The position numbers and the translations under genes were made by a program. 64,000 nt of DNA from Pseudooceanicola sediminis. GTDB lineage: Bacteria; Pseudomonadota; Alphaproteobacteria; Rhodobacterales; Rhodobacteraceae. Positions within the stretch are counted from its first letter, which is position 1, and the number at the start of each line of letters is the position of its first letter. The DNA lies in NCBI RefSeq assembly GCF_003575965.1, contig NZ_QWJJ01000008.1, positions 62,001 through 126,000 of the forward strand, written 5' to 3'. Positions 42,641 through 51,740 of the stretch are shown piece by piece. Below the pieces are notes generated by a model. It had not been told where the DNA came from, did not search any database, and saw only the letters and a list, made by a program, of their open reading frames with translations.

Positions 42641-44131
42641 TTACTCGGCGGTGACGGCGTAATCCATCACGTGGAAGATGACGTTCTGTTCGATGGTACC
42701 GTCGAAGAGATGCGCCCAGGGACCCTTCGCATAGAGCGCGACGTCCACGCCAGAATGGCTCTCGGACGATTTGGGGATCAGGGATTGCTGAACGTAATCA
42801 ATATCCTGCGCTTCTTCCTGGGTGATTTCCGGGCGGCCTTCGGGGGCGGCAAAGGTGCCGTCGGGCTGTTCGACCATGACAGAGCCGACGCCGTTCAGGT
42901 AGCCCACCACGGTGTAGGGCTTGTCATCCGAGCCAAACACCAGATCGTCAGAGTGCATGATGCCGGTTTGCGCGACGTCATAGCACAGACCGTCGATCGG
43001 CGTGCCGCGGCCGCAGTAGCCGTTCATGGCAATCGCATGTTCGTGGTCCGCGGTGACGATGATCAGCGTATCGGCGTCCTCGGTCAGCTCGTCGGCCAGG
43101 GCGACGGCGTCGGCAAAGGCCTTGCCGTCGATCATGGCGCGCTTGGCGTTGGTGTCGTGGTTGGCGTGATCGACGCGGCCCGCTTCGATTTCCAGGTAGA
43201 AACCGTTTTCATTTTCGCCAAGGTATTCAATGGCTTTGCGGGTCATGTCGGCCAGTGACGGCTCGGTCTCGGGGCGATCAGCCTCATACGAGGCATGGCT
43301 GTCGGTCCACATGCCAAGGATCGGCTTGTCGTTGGTGGTGGCGTCGAGGCCCGCCTTGTCGGAGACGTACTGGATGCCGTTCGACTGCGCCGTTTCGACC
43401 AGGTTCACACCGTCGGGGCGATGGCCTTCGCCGCCATTCGGGGTTGCGGTGCCCTTGGGCACGAAGTAACGCGCGCCGCCACCGAGGGCGATGTCGACGA
43501 CGCCGCTTTCAAGCGCGTTGATCAGCTGGCTGGCGATGTCGGTCTGGGCCGAGCAATCGGCGGGCACTTCGTCTTCCCAGTTGCGGTTGGCGGTCTTGGC
43601 ATAGACGGCGGCGGGCGTCGCATGGGTCAGGCGGGCGGTGGTGATCGCGCCAACCGATTTGCCGGCGTCGGTCATCATCTCGGAAAACAGCGTCAATTCG
43701 TTGCCCGCGACGGTCGAGCAATCGTCATGGATCGCCTCTTCGCCGAGGTTGATCAGGTTGAAGCGTTGCTTGACGCCAGTGTTCATCGCGCCGGCAGTCG
43801 GGGCAGAGTCGGGCGTTTGTGCGTTGATATTATAGGTTTTTACCAGCGCGAGGTTCGGAAATGCCTCTTGCGGCTGAACGTAATCGTCGCCCATGCCGCC
43901 CTCTTGCTGACCAGCCCAGAGGCGGTTCATGTAGTTGGACGCGACGCCGTTGCCGTCCGCGATGAAGAGGATGACATTCTTGGCACGGCCGGTGATCGGC
44001 TGGCGGTCGAGCTGGGCCTGAAGCGTGGCCTGGCCATCGGTGAACCACTGGCTGGAGGCCTGCGGCAGGTCCTGCGCGAAGGCGGCGGAAGCACTGGCGA
44101 GCGCCAGAACGGATGCGGTGAGCAGTTTCAT
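42641..44131 (-). CDS. phoA: Alkaline phosphatase (PhoA family)
   Basis: 496-aa periplasmic phosphomonoesterase. Signal peptide MKLLTASVLALASASAAFAQ. Catalytic serine in TPDSAPTAGAMNTG near residue 110, first metal site FIADGNGVASNYMNR near 55, further ligands in EAGRVDHANHDT near 325 and VTADHEHAIAMNG near 365, and SHSGVDVALYAKGPWAHLFDG near 455. GGGGGA precedes the ATG. Three direct half-sites 11 bases apart upstream suggest PhoB control. Confidence 0.93.
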   Translation of the reverse strand: MKLLTASVLALASASAAFAQDLPQASSQWFTDGQATLQAQLDRQPITGRAKNVILFIADGNGVASNYMNRLWAGQQEGGMGDDYVQPQEAFPNLALVKTYNINAQTPDSAPTAGAMNTGVKQRFNLINLGEEAIHDDCSTVAGNELTLFSEMMTDAGKSVGAITTARLTHATPAAVYAKTANRNWEDEVPADCSAQTDIASQLINALESGVVDIALGGGARYFVPKGTATPNGGEGHRPDGVNLVETAQSNGIQYVSDKAGLDATTNDKPILGMWTDSHASYEADRPETEPSLADMTRKAIEYLGENENGFYLEIEAGRVDHANHDTNAKRAMIDGKAFADAVALADELTEDADTLIIVTADHEHAIAMNGYCGRGTPIDGLCYDVAQTGIMHSDDLVFGSDDKPYTVVGYLNGVGSVMVEQPDGTFAAPEGRPEITQEEAQDIDYVQQSLIPKSSESHSGVDVALYAKGPWAHLFDGTIEQNVIFHVMDYAVTAE

Positions 44132-44188
44132 GGGAGTCCCCCGTTTGGTATTTTCACGCAGCGCATAGCGCGGGCAAAAAACGCCTTC

Positions 44189-44215
44189 ATGACGGAGGCG
44201 TGAAGGTATTGTGAC
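44189..44215 (-). promoter_or_regulatory. PhoB box upstream of alkaline phosphatase
   Basis: On the minus strand GTCAC, TTCAC and GTCAT lie exactly 11 bases apart (44211-44215, 44200-44204, 44189-44193), the direct-repeat layout of Pho boxes, 58 bases or more upstream of the start codon. Confidence 0.6.
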
Positions 44216-44300
44216 ATGGCCGCCACCTGGCGACAGGCGACGTCGGTAGGTGCGGGGCGGCCAGGGGCGGGCCAAGCCATTGATATTGCTAAATTCGCAC

Positions 44301-44430
44301 GTCGGTATCTGAACGGTATCTGAGCGGTATCCGAACGGTGCTGCGCCACGCAGCCGGGCCTGTCGCCGCCTTGTCGGGGCCTTGGAACCGGGCGGTGGGA
44401 ACGTCGGTATCCTGTCGGTAACGGAACGGT
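44301..44430 (+). repeat. 11-bp repeat arrays, loci D and E
   Basis: Locus D has CGGT at 44303, 44314, 44325 and 44336; locus E has CGGT at 44405, 44416 and 44427. Both are led by ACGTCGGTATC and have exact 11-base spacing. They lie in the 381-base gap between phoA and the deaminase gene, which has no gene. Confidence 0.8.
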
Positions 44431-44512
44431 TTTCTTGCCCGCCATCGGCGGTGCGCCCCGCGCCCCTTTGCAAAGTGCGCTGCCTGTGTTTGCAAATGCG
44501 ACGCCGCGCCGG

Positions 44513-45754
44513 TTACCAGCCGGTCGTCAGTGTGCCCTGAACCGGCGTGTTGCGCGCCACGACACGGCCTTTCGACACCACGGCAAGGCGCGGGGCCCGC
44601 GTGCGGATCGCCTCGATCGGGTCGGCGGCATCGACGACGACAAGGCTGGCAACCCGCCCCTTTTCCAGCCCATAGTCCAACCCCATGATCGCGGCACTGC
44701 TGGCGGTGACCATGTGGTAACAGCTGCGCATCTGGTCGGGGCTGGAGAGCTGGGCGACATGAAGCCCCATGAAGGCCACGTCGAGCATGTCGCCGGTGCC
44801 CAGCGGATACCACGGATCGCGCATCGAATCCTGACCGAAGCCGACGGGAATGCCGTGGGCCAGCATTTCGGGCACACGGGTCATGCCGCGCCGTTTCGGA
44901 TATGTCTCCATCCGGCCCTGAAGGATGATGTTGGCCAGCGGATTGGGGATGGCGGCGACCCCGGCCTCGGCAATCAGGGGCAGCAGTTTCGAGACATAGT
45001 AATTGTCCATCGAGTGCATCGAGGTCAGGTGCGACCCCGCCACCCGGCCCTGAAGCCCGCAGCGCAGGGTTTCGGCCGCCAGCGTTTCGATATGGCGCGA
45101 CATCGGGTCATCGGTTTCATCGCAATGCAGATCGACCATCAGCCCCCGATCCGCCGCCAGTTCGCAGGCGGCGCGCACCGAGTCGGCCCCGGCCTGCATC
45201 GTGCGTTCAAAATGCGGGATGCCGCCGATCACGTCGACGCCCATGTCGAGCGCGCGGATCAGGTTCGCCTCGGCCCCCGCGCTGCGAAACCAGCCGTCCT
45301 GCGGAAAGGCGACCAGTTGCAGGTCGATGACATGTTTGACCCGTTCGCGCACTTCGAGCAGGCCCTGGACGCCGACAAGGCCCGCGTGGGTCACATCGAC
45401 ATGCGACCGGATCGCCAGCAGCCCCTTTGACACCGCGAGCGAGCAGTATTGCAACGCGCGATCAACCACCGCGTCGACCGTCAGCATTTCGCGCAGTTCG
45501 CCCCAGAGGGCGATCCCCTCAAGCAGCGTACCGGAGGCGTTGATGCGCGGAATGCCGTAGCTGAGCGTCGCGTCCATGTGGAAATGCGGATCGACAAAGG
45601 GGGTGGAGACGAGCTTGCCCGACGCCTCGATCACCTCGCCTGCCTCGGCGGTGATGTTCGGGGCGATGTCAGCGATGGTCTGGCCGGTGATGGCGATGTC
45701 GGTGACGGTGCCGTCGGGCAGCGTGCCGCCCCTGATGATCAGATCGAAGCTCAT
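44513..45754 (-). CDS. Cytosine deaminase-like amidohydrolase
   Basis: 413-aa metal-dependent deaminase or hydrolase. Metal-binding motifs: DPHFHMDATLSYG near residue 57, LHCDETDDPMSRHIETL near 200, GSHLTSMHSMDNYY near 235 and VGFGQDSMRDPWYPLGTGDML near 300, all in the CodA order. It overlaps the VOC gene (ATGA) and is the last gene of a Pot-type transporter operon, so it likely acts on the imported heterocycle or amine. Not necessarily specific for cytosine. Confidence 0.88.
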   Translation of the reverse strand: MSFDLIIRGGTLPDGTVTDIAITGQTIADIAPNITAEAGEVIEASGKLVSTPFVDPHFHMDATLSYGIPRINASGTLLEGIALWGELREMLTVDAVVDRALQYCSLAVSKGLLAIRSHVDVTHAGLVGVQGLLEVRERVKHVIDLQLVAFPQDGWFRSAGAEANLIRALDMGVDVIGGIPHFERTMQAGADSVRAACELAADRGLMVDLHCDETDDPMSRHIETLAAETLRCGLQGRVAGSHLTSMHSMDNYYVSKLLPLIAEAGVAAIPNPLANIILQGRMETYPKRRGMTRVPEMLAHGIPVGFGQDSMRDPWYPLGTGDMLDVAFMGLHVAQLSSPDQMRSCYHMVTASSAAIMGLDYGLEKGRVASLVVVDAADPIEAIRTRAPRLAVVSKGRVVARNTPVQGTLTTGW

Positions 45755-46185
45755 GCGTGGTCTCCTGCGTAATCGCCCTTGATGCCCTCGGGGCCCCAGG
45801 CGTAAATCTCCCACAGCTCGTCGTCGGGACCGGCGAAATAGCAGCCACGGGCGTTCCATTCATAGTCGCGCGGCGGGCCGGTAAAGACCACGCCTTTCGC
45901 GCAGAGGTCGTCGTAGGCGGCCTGCACCGCCGCGGCGTCGGGCAGGCGGACGGCGATCATCGCCTTGTGGGCGGCGGGGCGCGCGGCGGAAATGCCGGTG
46001 CGCGCCGCGAGGTGGTCGATTTCCCAGGCGGCCAGCGTCAGGCCCGCGCCCTGGAATTCGGCAAAGCCTTCGGCGCGGCGGGCGAGGCGAAAGCCGAGCT
46101 TGCCGGTATAGAAGGCGACCGAGGCCTCGGCATCGGCGCAGAGGATGCAGATATCGGTGATCGGGTTGGATTGGGCAAAGCTCAT
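45751..46185 (-). CDS. VOC (glyoxalase/bleomycin resistance) family protein
   Basis: 144-aa protein with a paired beta-alpha-beta-beta-beta fold: ITDICILCADAEASVAFYTGKLGFRLARRAEGFAEFQGAGLTLAAWEI and the second half GVVFTGPPRDYEWNARGCYFAGPDDELWEIYAWG, with a final Glu metal ligand (WEIY). Could be an isomerase, lyase or dioxygenase of the operon's catabolic route. ATGA overlap with the permease upstream and with the deaminase downstream. Confidence 0.88.
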   Translation of the reverse strand: MSFAQSNPITDICILCADAEASVAFYTGKLGFRLARRAEGFAEFQGAGLTLAAWEIDHLAARTGISAARPAAHKAMIAVRLPDAAAVQAAYDDLCAKGVVFTGPPRDYEWNARGCYFAGPDDELWEIYAWGPEGIKGDYAGDHA

Positions 46186-46979
46186 GCGTCGGGTTTCCGG
46201 ATCAGGTAGGGGATCAGCAGCACCTCGAGCGCGATCAGCACCGCGCAGGACATGGCAAAGACGATGGTGCCGATGGCGTTGAGAGAGGGGTCGATGGCCG
46301 CGACCAGCACCGAGTAGATCGCCACGGGCAGCGTCTGGTCGAAGCCCGAGACGAACCAGGCGATGATGAATTCGTCGAAGGAAAAGGTGAAGGCCAGCAG
46401 CCAGGCCCCGAGGATACCGGGCAGCGCGAAGGGCAGCACGACACGGCGCACCGCCTGCCATTCGCTTGCCCCGAGGTCCCAGGCGGCTTCCTCCAGCGCC
46501 TTTGGCATCTGGCTGAGGCGCAGCTGGATGATGGCCAGCGCCGGGGCGGTGATCAGCACGACATGGGTCAGAAAGACCGCCAGCAGCGTGCCAGACAGGT
46601 GGATGCGCGCCAGCAGCCCCAGGAAACCGACGCCGAGGATCAGCGGCGGGATGATGATGGGCAGCGTCACCAACCCCAGCAGCGCCGTCTTGCCGGGAAA
46701 GGTGAACCGGTTCAGGGCGTAGCCGGCAAGGAAGGCGATGATGGTGGCCACGCTGGCGGCGGCGGGCGAGACGATCATCGTGTGCCCGAGGGCGGCGATC
46801 AGCGTGCCGTCGTCGAACAACCGGGCGTACCATTGCAGTGTCCAGCCTTGCAGCGGGAAGCCGGGAAACCGGTTCGCCTGAAGCGAGAACAGGATCAGAA
46901 CCACCAGCGGCAGGAACATGAAGGCATAGGCGAGGCCGAGCCAGAGGCGCCCGAGGCCGATCCAGGCGTTGCGTTTCAT
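46182..46979 (-). CDS. Spermidine/putrescine-type ABC permease, PotC-like (set 2)
   Basis: 265-aa permease of six segments; EAA loop LEEAAWDLGASEWQAVRRVVLPFALPGI near residue 170. Starts at 46979, overlapping the other permease by ATGA. Confidence 0.93.
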   Translation of the reverse strand: MKRNAWIGLGRLWLGLAYAFMFLPLVVLILFSLQANRFPGFPLQGWTLQWYARLFDDGTLIAALGHTMIVSPAAASVATIIAFLAGYALNRFTFPGKTALLGLVTLPIIIPPLILGVGFLGLLARIHLSGTLLAVFLTHVVLITAPALAIIQLRLSQMPKALEEAAWDLGASEWQAVRRVVLPFALPGILGAWLLAFTFSFDEFIIAWFVSGFDQTLPVAIYSVLVAAIDPSLNAIGTIVFAMSCAVLIALEVLLIPYLIRKPDA

Positions 46980-47869
46980 TGCGAGACCTTTCTGCGGGCG
47001 GCGGTGGCAAGCGCCACCCCGGCGACCAGCGCGGCCACCATCACGACGATCAGGATCGTCGCCAGCGCCGAGGTGCGCGGCAGGTTGGTGGCGCTGGAAT
47101 AGTCGGACATGATCATGCTGGCATAGGTCGGCAGCTTGCCCAGGATCGACTGCCCTGCCCCGCCGCCCAGCAGGTTGCCCGACAGCGCATCGCCCAGCGA
47201 CACGATCACCGCGAAGCTGCCCGCCGTCAGCAGGCCGAAGCGCGACAGCGGAAAGATAAGCCGGGTGAACACCTGCCAGCGGGTACAGCCGAGTTCGCGC
47301 GCCGCCTCGATCAGCACGCGGTCGATGGACAGGACCGAGACGTAGAGGATGACGATCAGGATCGGCGCGAGGTAGTGCACCAGCCCGATGCGGGTGGCGA
47401 TCTGGGTATAGATCACCTCGAACTTCCAGGACAGGCCGGCCTGTTTCAGCAACGAGTTGATGACGCCGTTGCCCGACAGGATGGTCTGCCACGCATAGAG
47501 CCGCAGCACGTAGGACGACCAGAACGGCACGATGGCGAACAGCAGGGCGGCGCGTTGCAGGCGGGGCGGCACGGCAAAGGCAAGCGCCAGCGCCGTCGCA
47601 TAGGCAAAGGCCGTCGCAAGGATCGCCGTGGTGCCCGCCACCCAGAGCGATTGCAGCAGCGCCCAGCCATAGCGCGACCCGGTGAAAAAGCTGGAAAAGA
47701 TCTCGGCGTAGTTGGTGAGCGAGAAACCGGGGACGGCGCGGTACGCCTCGATATGCCAGAAGCCGACCCAGAGCAGGAACAGCAGCGGCGCAAGGAACAT
47801 CACGCCGATCCAGATGACCAGCGGCGCGAGGAAGAGGAGCTTGATCGGGCTGTCGTTCGGGGTCTTCAT
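46976..47869 (-). CDS. Spermidine/putrescine-type ABC permease, PotB-like (set 2)
   Basis: 297-aa permease of normal length, unlike its counterpart in set 1. First segment LLFLAPLVIWIGVMFLAPLLFLLWVGFW; EAA loop EAARELGCTRWQVFTRLIFPLSRFGLL near residue 200. ATGA overlap with the ATPase. Confidence 0.93.
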   Translation of the reverse strand: MKTPNDSPIKLLFLAPLVIWIGVMFLAPLLFLLWVGFWHIEAYRAVPGFSLTNYAEIFSSFFTGSRYGWALLQSLWVAGTTAILATAFAYATALALAFAVPPRLQRAALLFAIVPFWSSYVLRLYAWQTILSGNGVINSLLKQAGLSWKFEVIYTQIATRIGLVHYLAPILIVILYVSVLSIDRVLIEAARELGCTRWQVFTRLIFPLSRFGLLTAGSFAVIVSLGDALSGNLLGGGAGQSILGKLPTYASMIMSDYSSATNLPRTSALATILIVVMVAALVAGVALATAARRKVSQ

Positions 47870-48957
47870 TTGGCGCCCCGGATCAGGCTGGCGTCTTCGG
47901 GCGCGAAACACAGCCGTTCCTCGGCCCCGTAGTCGGGGATGGCCCCGTCGTGAGAGACGACCTTGATCTCGGTTCCGTCGGCCAGGTCCATCAGGAAGAC
48001 GTTGTGCGACCCGGCGAATTCACGCCCCCGCATCACCGCGGGCACCGTGTTGTCACCGGCGCGCAGGCCACGGCGCAGCTTTTCGGCGGCGATGGCGACG
48101 ACGACGCGGGTGCCCGCCGCCAGCCCCTGCGCATCGGCCACCCGCACCGGCCCATGGGCGCAGGTGACGACGGCGACGTCGCCGTCGTAGCCCGCCAGCG
48201 TTCCGGGCAGGATGTTGTTGGAGCCGACGAAGCGGGCGACGAATTCGGTTTTCGGGGTGGCATAGAGCACCTCGGGCGTATCGAGCTGTTCGATGCGGCC
48301 CCGGTTCATCACGGCAACACGGTCGGCCATGGAAAACGCCTCGTGCTGGTTGTGGGTGACATAGATGAAGGCCATGCCGAGCTGTTGCTGGATACGGCGC
48401 AATTCGGCCTGCATCCGGATGCGCAGATGGGCGTCCAGCGCCGAGAGCGGTTCATCCAGCAGCAGGATGTCGGGTTCGGTGACCAGCGCACGGGCCAGCG
48501 CGACGCGCTGTTTCTGGCCGCCCGAAAGCTGGCCGATGGGGCGGGTCATGAAATCGTCCAGCCCGACAAGCGCGCCCATCTGGGCCACCTTGCCGGCCAC
48601 CGCGGCCTTGTCGTGCCGTCCCAGCGTCAGGCCGAAGGCGATGTTGCCCGCCACGTCGAGGTGCGGAAACAGGGCATAGTTCTGCCAGACAAGCCGGGTG
48701 GTGCGCCGGTTGACCGGCACCGCCGACACGTCGCGGCCGCGAATTTTCACCTGTCCGTAGGTGACGCTTTCCAGCCCCGCCAGAATGCGCAGCAGGGTCG
48801 TCTTGCCGCAGCCCGACGGCCCCATGATGGCGACGAATTCACCCGGAGCGACCGAAAGGTCGACGGTATCGACCGCCAGAAAATCACCGAACATCTTTGA
48901 GACCTGAACCAGTTCGAGGTCTGGAACGGGTGCGGTTTGGGGCGCAAGTTGCGACAT
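47866..48957 (-). CDS. Spermidine/putrescine-type ABC ATP-binding protein (set 2)
   Basis: 363-aa PotA-like ATPase. Walker A GPSGCGKTT near residue 45, Q-loop WQNYALFPHLDV, signature LSGGQKQR near 145, Walker B LLLDEPLSALDAH, H-loop VTHNQHEAFSM, then a TOBE-type domain. Start at 48957 after a 65-base gap from the binding-protein gene that contains a strong hairpin. Confidence 0.93.
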   Translation of the reverse strand: MSQLAPQTAPVPDLELVQVSKMFGDFLAVDTVDLSVAPGEFVAIMGPSGCGKTTLLRILAGLESVTYGQVKIRGRDVSAVPVNRRTTRLVWQNYALFPHLDVAGNIAFGLTLGRHDKAAVAGKVAQMGALVGLDDFMTRPIGQLSGGQKQRVALARALVTEPDILLLDEPLSALDAHLRIRMQAELRRIQQQLGMAFIYVTHNQHEAFSMADRVAVMNRGRIEQLDTPEVLYATPKTEFVARFVGSNNILPGTLAGYDGDVAVVTCAHGPVRVADAQGLAAGTRVVVAIAAEKLRRGLRAGDNTVPAVMRGREFAGSHNVFLMDLADGTEIKVVSHDGAIPDYGAEERLCFAPEDASLIRGAK

Positions 48958-48979
48958 GGAACACTCCGACGGAGAGGGG

Positions 48980-49001
48980 CCGGGCGGCGCGGGCCGCCCG
49001 G
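48980..49001 (-). terminator. Hairpin between binding-protein and ATPase genes
   Basis: Nine-base GC stem CCGGGCGGC / GCCGCCCGG with a four-base loop and no T-run. Probably an mRNA-stabilising or attenuating hairpin that favours expression of the binding protein over the membrane complex. Confidence 0.55.
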
Positions 49002-49022
49002 TGTCAGGGGAAAGACGCGCAA

Positions 49023-50192
49023 TCAGGCGGTCTTGAATTCGTTGTAGATGTCGATCCACGCCTGTTCGGGCTGATTGGCGGGCAGACCGCGTGGCATGGA
49101 GCGGTCGATCAGGGTTTCGACCAGCATCTTGCCCGGCGTGTCGGGATCGGGAACATAGCTGAGCAGCGCCGCCTGTTCATCGTCCCAGTACTCGACGATC
49201 TTCATGTTGGGGCCGCGCGCCTTGAAGGCCTTGGTATAGACCAGGCGCGACTGCACGTCGGGCTGGGTCATGTATTTCACCCATTCCATCGCAAGATCCT
49301 TTTTCGAGCTGTCCTTGCAGACGGTCGCCACCTCCTGCCAGCGGATGCCGCCCTGTTTCGGGATGGTGGAGGAGAAGTTGTCATAGCCTGCCAGCTTGAG
49401 ATCGATATCGAGGTCGCCGGTCGGAGAGGCGACGATGTCGCCCGCCAGAAGCGCCTGCGCGATGGGTTGGTTGGAGGAGCCGAACATGCCGATCTGGGGG
49501 CGCAGTTTCATCATGAAATCCCTGACCTGGGCCAGTTGGTCATCGCTGATTTCATAGGGCGCGGGATTGCCCGGATTGATCGCCAGCGAGGCATTGCCCA
49601 TGTTCGGCAGATACCAGTCGAACATGCCCAGCCTGCCCGCGTATTTCGGCAACAGGAGGGAATGCCAGTCACCGGCTTCCTCGGCGCTCATCTCGTCCGT
49701 GTTGTAGCTGATGCCGTAAAAGCTGAACCGGGTCGGGATGCCGTAGACGCTGCCTTCGGTGGTGCCCATCGTCGGTTTGAAATCGAGGAATTTCGGGTGA
49801 TAATTGGCGAGCTGGTCAAAGCCGTCGGTCGGGAATTCGTCGATGGCACCCTGCGCCTTGAGCTTGGTCACGTATTCGGCGTCCGAGATGATCGCGTCGA
49901 AGGTGCCGGGGCGGGTCTGGGCAAAGAATTGCAGCATCTGTTCGCCGCCGATGTAGATCTTGAATTCTACCTTCACCTTGTGGGTGTCTTCGAACTGTTC
50001 GATGACATCGCGTTCCTCGTACCCCGGCCAGCAGAGCACGCGCAGCGGTTCGGCCGCCGCGGCCGAGCGCGGAAAGTAGAGGAAACTGGTCACGCCTGCG
50101 GCGGTGGCGGCGCCGGTTTTCAGCACGTCGCGGCGCGTCACCCCACCGGAGGTGGTGGCCGTGGTCCGGGGATCGATCGGTGTCTTCGTCAT
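49023..50192 (-). CDS. Spermidine/putrescine-type ABC substrate-binding protein (set 2)
   Basis: 389-aa PotD-like binding protein. Tat signal VTRRDVLKTGAATAAGVTSFLYFPRSAAAA at residues 18-47. Mature start LRVLCWPGYEERDVIEQFEDTHKV and GRLGMFDWYLPNMGNASLAINPG are family-like. The ATG at 50192 follows GAGG. First gene of a six-gene coupled operon ending with VOC and deaminase genes. Confidence 0.92.
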   Translation of the reverse strand: MTKTPIDPRTTATTSGGVTRRDVLKTGAATAAGVTSFLYFPRSAAAAEPLRVLCWPGYEERDVIEQFEDTHKVKVEFKIYIGGEQMLQFFAQTRPGTFDAIISDAEYVTKLKAQGAIDEFPTDGFDQLANYHPKFLDFKPTMGTTEGSVYGIPTRFSFYGISYNTDEMSAEEAGDWHSLLLPKYAGRLGMFDWYLPNMGNASLAINPGNPAPYEISDDQLAQVRDFMMKLRPQIGMFGSSNQPIAQALLAGDIVASPTGDLDIDLKLAGYDNFSSTIPKQGGIRWQEVATVCKDSSKKDLAMEWVKYMTQPDVQSRLVYTKAFKARGPNMKIVEYWDDEQAALLSYVPDPDTPGKMLVETLIDRSMPRGLPANQPEQAWIDIYNEFKTA

Positions 50193-50576
50193 ACTCAACC
50201 TCGTGTTCAGAATGCGGATGCCCCGCTGTGAGGCCGCTCTGACGCCAGTGCGGAGCCGGTGCGGGGCCGAAAGAGGGCCAGTGCGCCGGGTGCGCTGCGC
50301 GGTGGAAACCGGGACGTGCGGGGTGCGGCCATGCAGGGCCGACGCCCCACGCTAAGAGCGAGTCTGACCATCGGGTCAGAATATTTCGGCGGGTGTCGGG
50401 CAAAATCGACAACACCCCGAGGTTGCGACGAAATTTTGCGCAGCTGGCGCGGAAAACGACAGGCATGACGGGCGCGGATCGGCCGCGCGTCAGCCGAAAT
50501 GCAGAAAAGTTGACGCGAAAGCGCGCCAGTTGCTGGCAAGGCTTGACGCGGCTGTGCTTCGGTGCAGGCTGATCGC
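50193..50576. other. Divergent promoter region between potD-like and M24 peptidase genes
   Basis: 384 bases with no gene, expected to hold promoters for both directions. Two TTGACGC stretches (near 50510 and 50543) precede the plus-strand gene. No clear palindromic operator noticed. Confidence 0.45.
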
Positions 50577-51740
50577 ATGAGCGAGAGAGTGTCGCCGCCA
50601 CGCGGGTTTCCAAAGGAAGAATACCAGGCCCGCGTGATGCGCGCGCAGGCGTTGATGGGGCGCGCCGGACTGGCCGCGCTGCTGCTGACGAGCGAAGCCG
50701 AAGTCCGCTATTTCACCGGATACCTGACGCGGTTCTGGGAAAGCCCGACGCGCCCCTGGTTCGTGGTGGTTCCGGCAAGCGGCGATCCGGTCGCCGTCAT
50801 TCCCGCCATCGGGGCGCACCTGATGCACCAGAGCTGGCTGCGCGACATCCGCACCTTTGCCGCCCCCGCGCCGGGGGATGCCGGGCTGGCGCTGCTGGGC
50901 GACACGCTGGAAGAGCTGACCCCGCCGGGCAGCCGGATCGGCGTGCCCTCCGGCCCCGAGACATACCTGCGACTGCCGCTGGCCGACTGGGCGCGGCTGC
51001 GCGAACGGGTGGCGCGCGTCCTTGTCGATGACGCCAATATCGTGGCGGTGCTGCGGAGGGTGAAATCCGGCGCGGAGGTGGCGCGGATCACGCAGGCCTG
51101 TGCCATTGCCGGCCGTGCCTTTGCGCGCCTGCCCGAGATCGCGCGCGCCGGGGTGCCGCTGGACGAGGTGTTCCGCCGGTTCCAGATGCTGTGCCTTGAG
51201 GAGGGCGCGGACTGGGTGCCCTACCTGGCCGGGGCCGCCGGACCGGGGGGATATGGCGACGTGATCTCGCCTGCGACGCGGGTGCCGCTGGCGGCGGGCG
51301 ACGTGCTGATGCTGGACACCGGGTTGGTCTACGACGGGTACTTTTGCGATTTCGACCGCAACTTCAGCCTCGGCCCGCCCGCGCCGGAGGTGGCCCGCGC
51401 CCATGCCCGGCTGATCGAGGCGACGCGCGCCGGGTTCGCGGCCGCCCGCCCCGGTGCACGCCACGGCGATCTGTACCGTGCGATGGCGGATGTGCTGGGC
51501 ACGCAGCCCGAGGGGCGGCTGGGCCACGGCCTGGGGATGCAGCTGACCGAGGGGCCGTCGATCGTGGCGTGGGAGGAGGCGCCCCTGGTGCCGGGCATGG
51601 TGCTGACGCTGGAGCCTTGCATCGACGTCGCGCCGGGGCGCATGCTGGTGCACGAGGAAAACATCGCCATCACGGAAACGGGGGCGATCTGGCTGAGCCA
51701 CCCTGCCGCTGCCGAAATCCAGATACTGGAGGCCACATGA
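50577..51740 (+). CDS. M24 family metallopeptidase (Xaa-Pro peptidase/creatinase-like)
   Basis: 387-aa pita-bread fold enzyme. Metal ligands in order: LMLDTGLVYDGYFCDFDRN near residue 245 (two Asp), GHGLGMQLTEGP near 320 (His), LTLEPCID near 345 (Glu) and VHEENIAIT near 360 (Glu). N-terminal creatinase-like domain YQARVMRAQALMGRAGLAALLLTSEAEVRYFTGYLTRFW. May cleave a peptide, creatine or an ectoine-like amide. It overlaps the next gene by ATGA. Confidence 0.88.
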   Translation: MSERVSPPRGFPKEEYQARVMRAQALMGRAGLAALLLTSEAEVRYFTGYLTRFWESPTRPWFVVVPASGDPVAVIPAIGAHLMHQSWLRDIRTFAAPAPGDAGLALLGDTLEELTPPGSRIGVPSGPETYLRLPLADWARLRERVARVLVDDANIVAVLRRVKSGAEVARITQACAIAGRAFARLPEIARAGVPLDEVFRRFQMLCLEEGADWVPYLAGAAGPGGYGDVISPATRVPLAAGDVLMLDTGLVYDGYFCDFDRNFSLGPPAPEVARAHARLIEATRAGFAAARPGARHGDLYRAMADVLGTQPEGRLGHGLGMQLTEGPSIVAWEEAPLVPGMVLTLEPCIDVAPGRMLVHEENIAITETGAIWLSHPAAAEIQILEAT

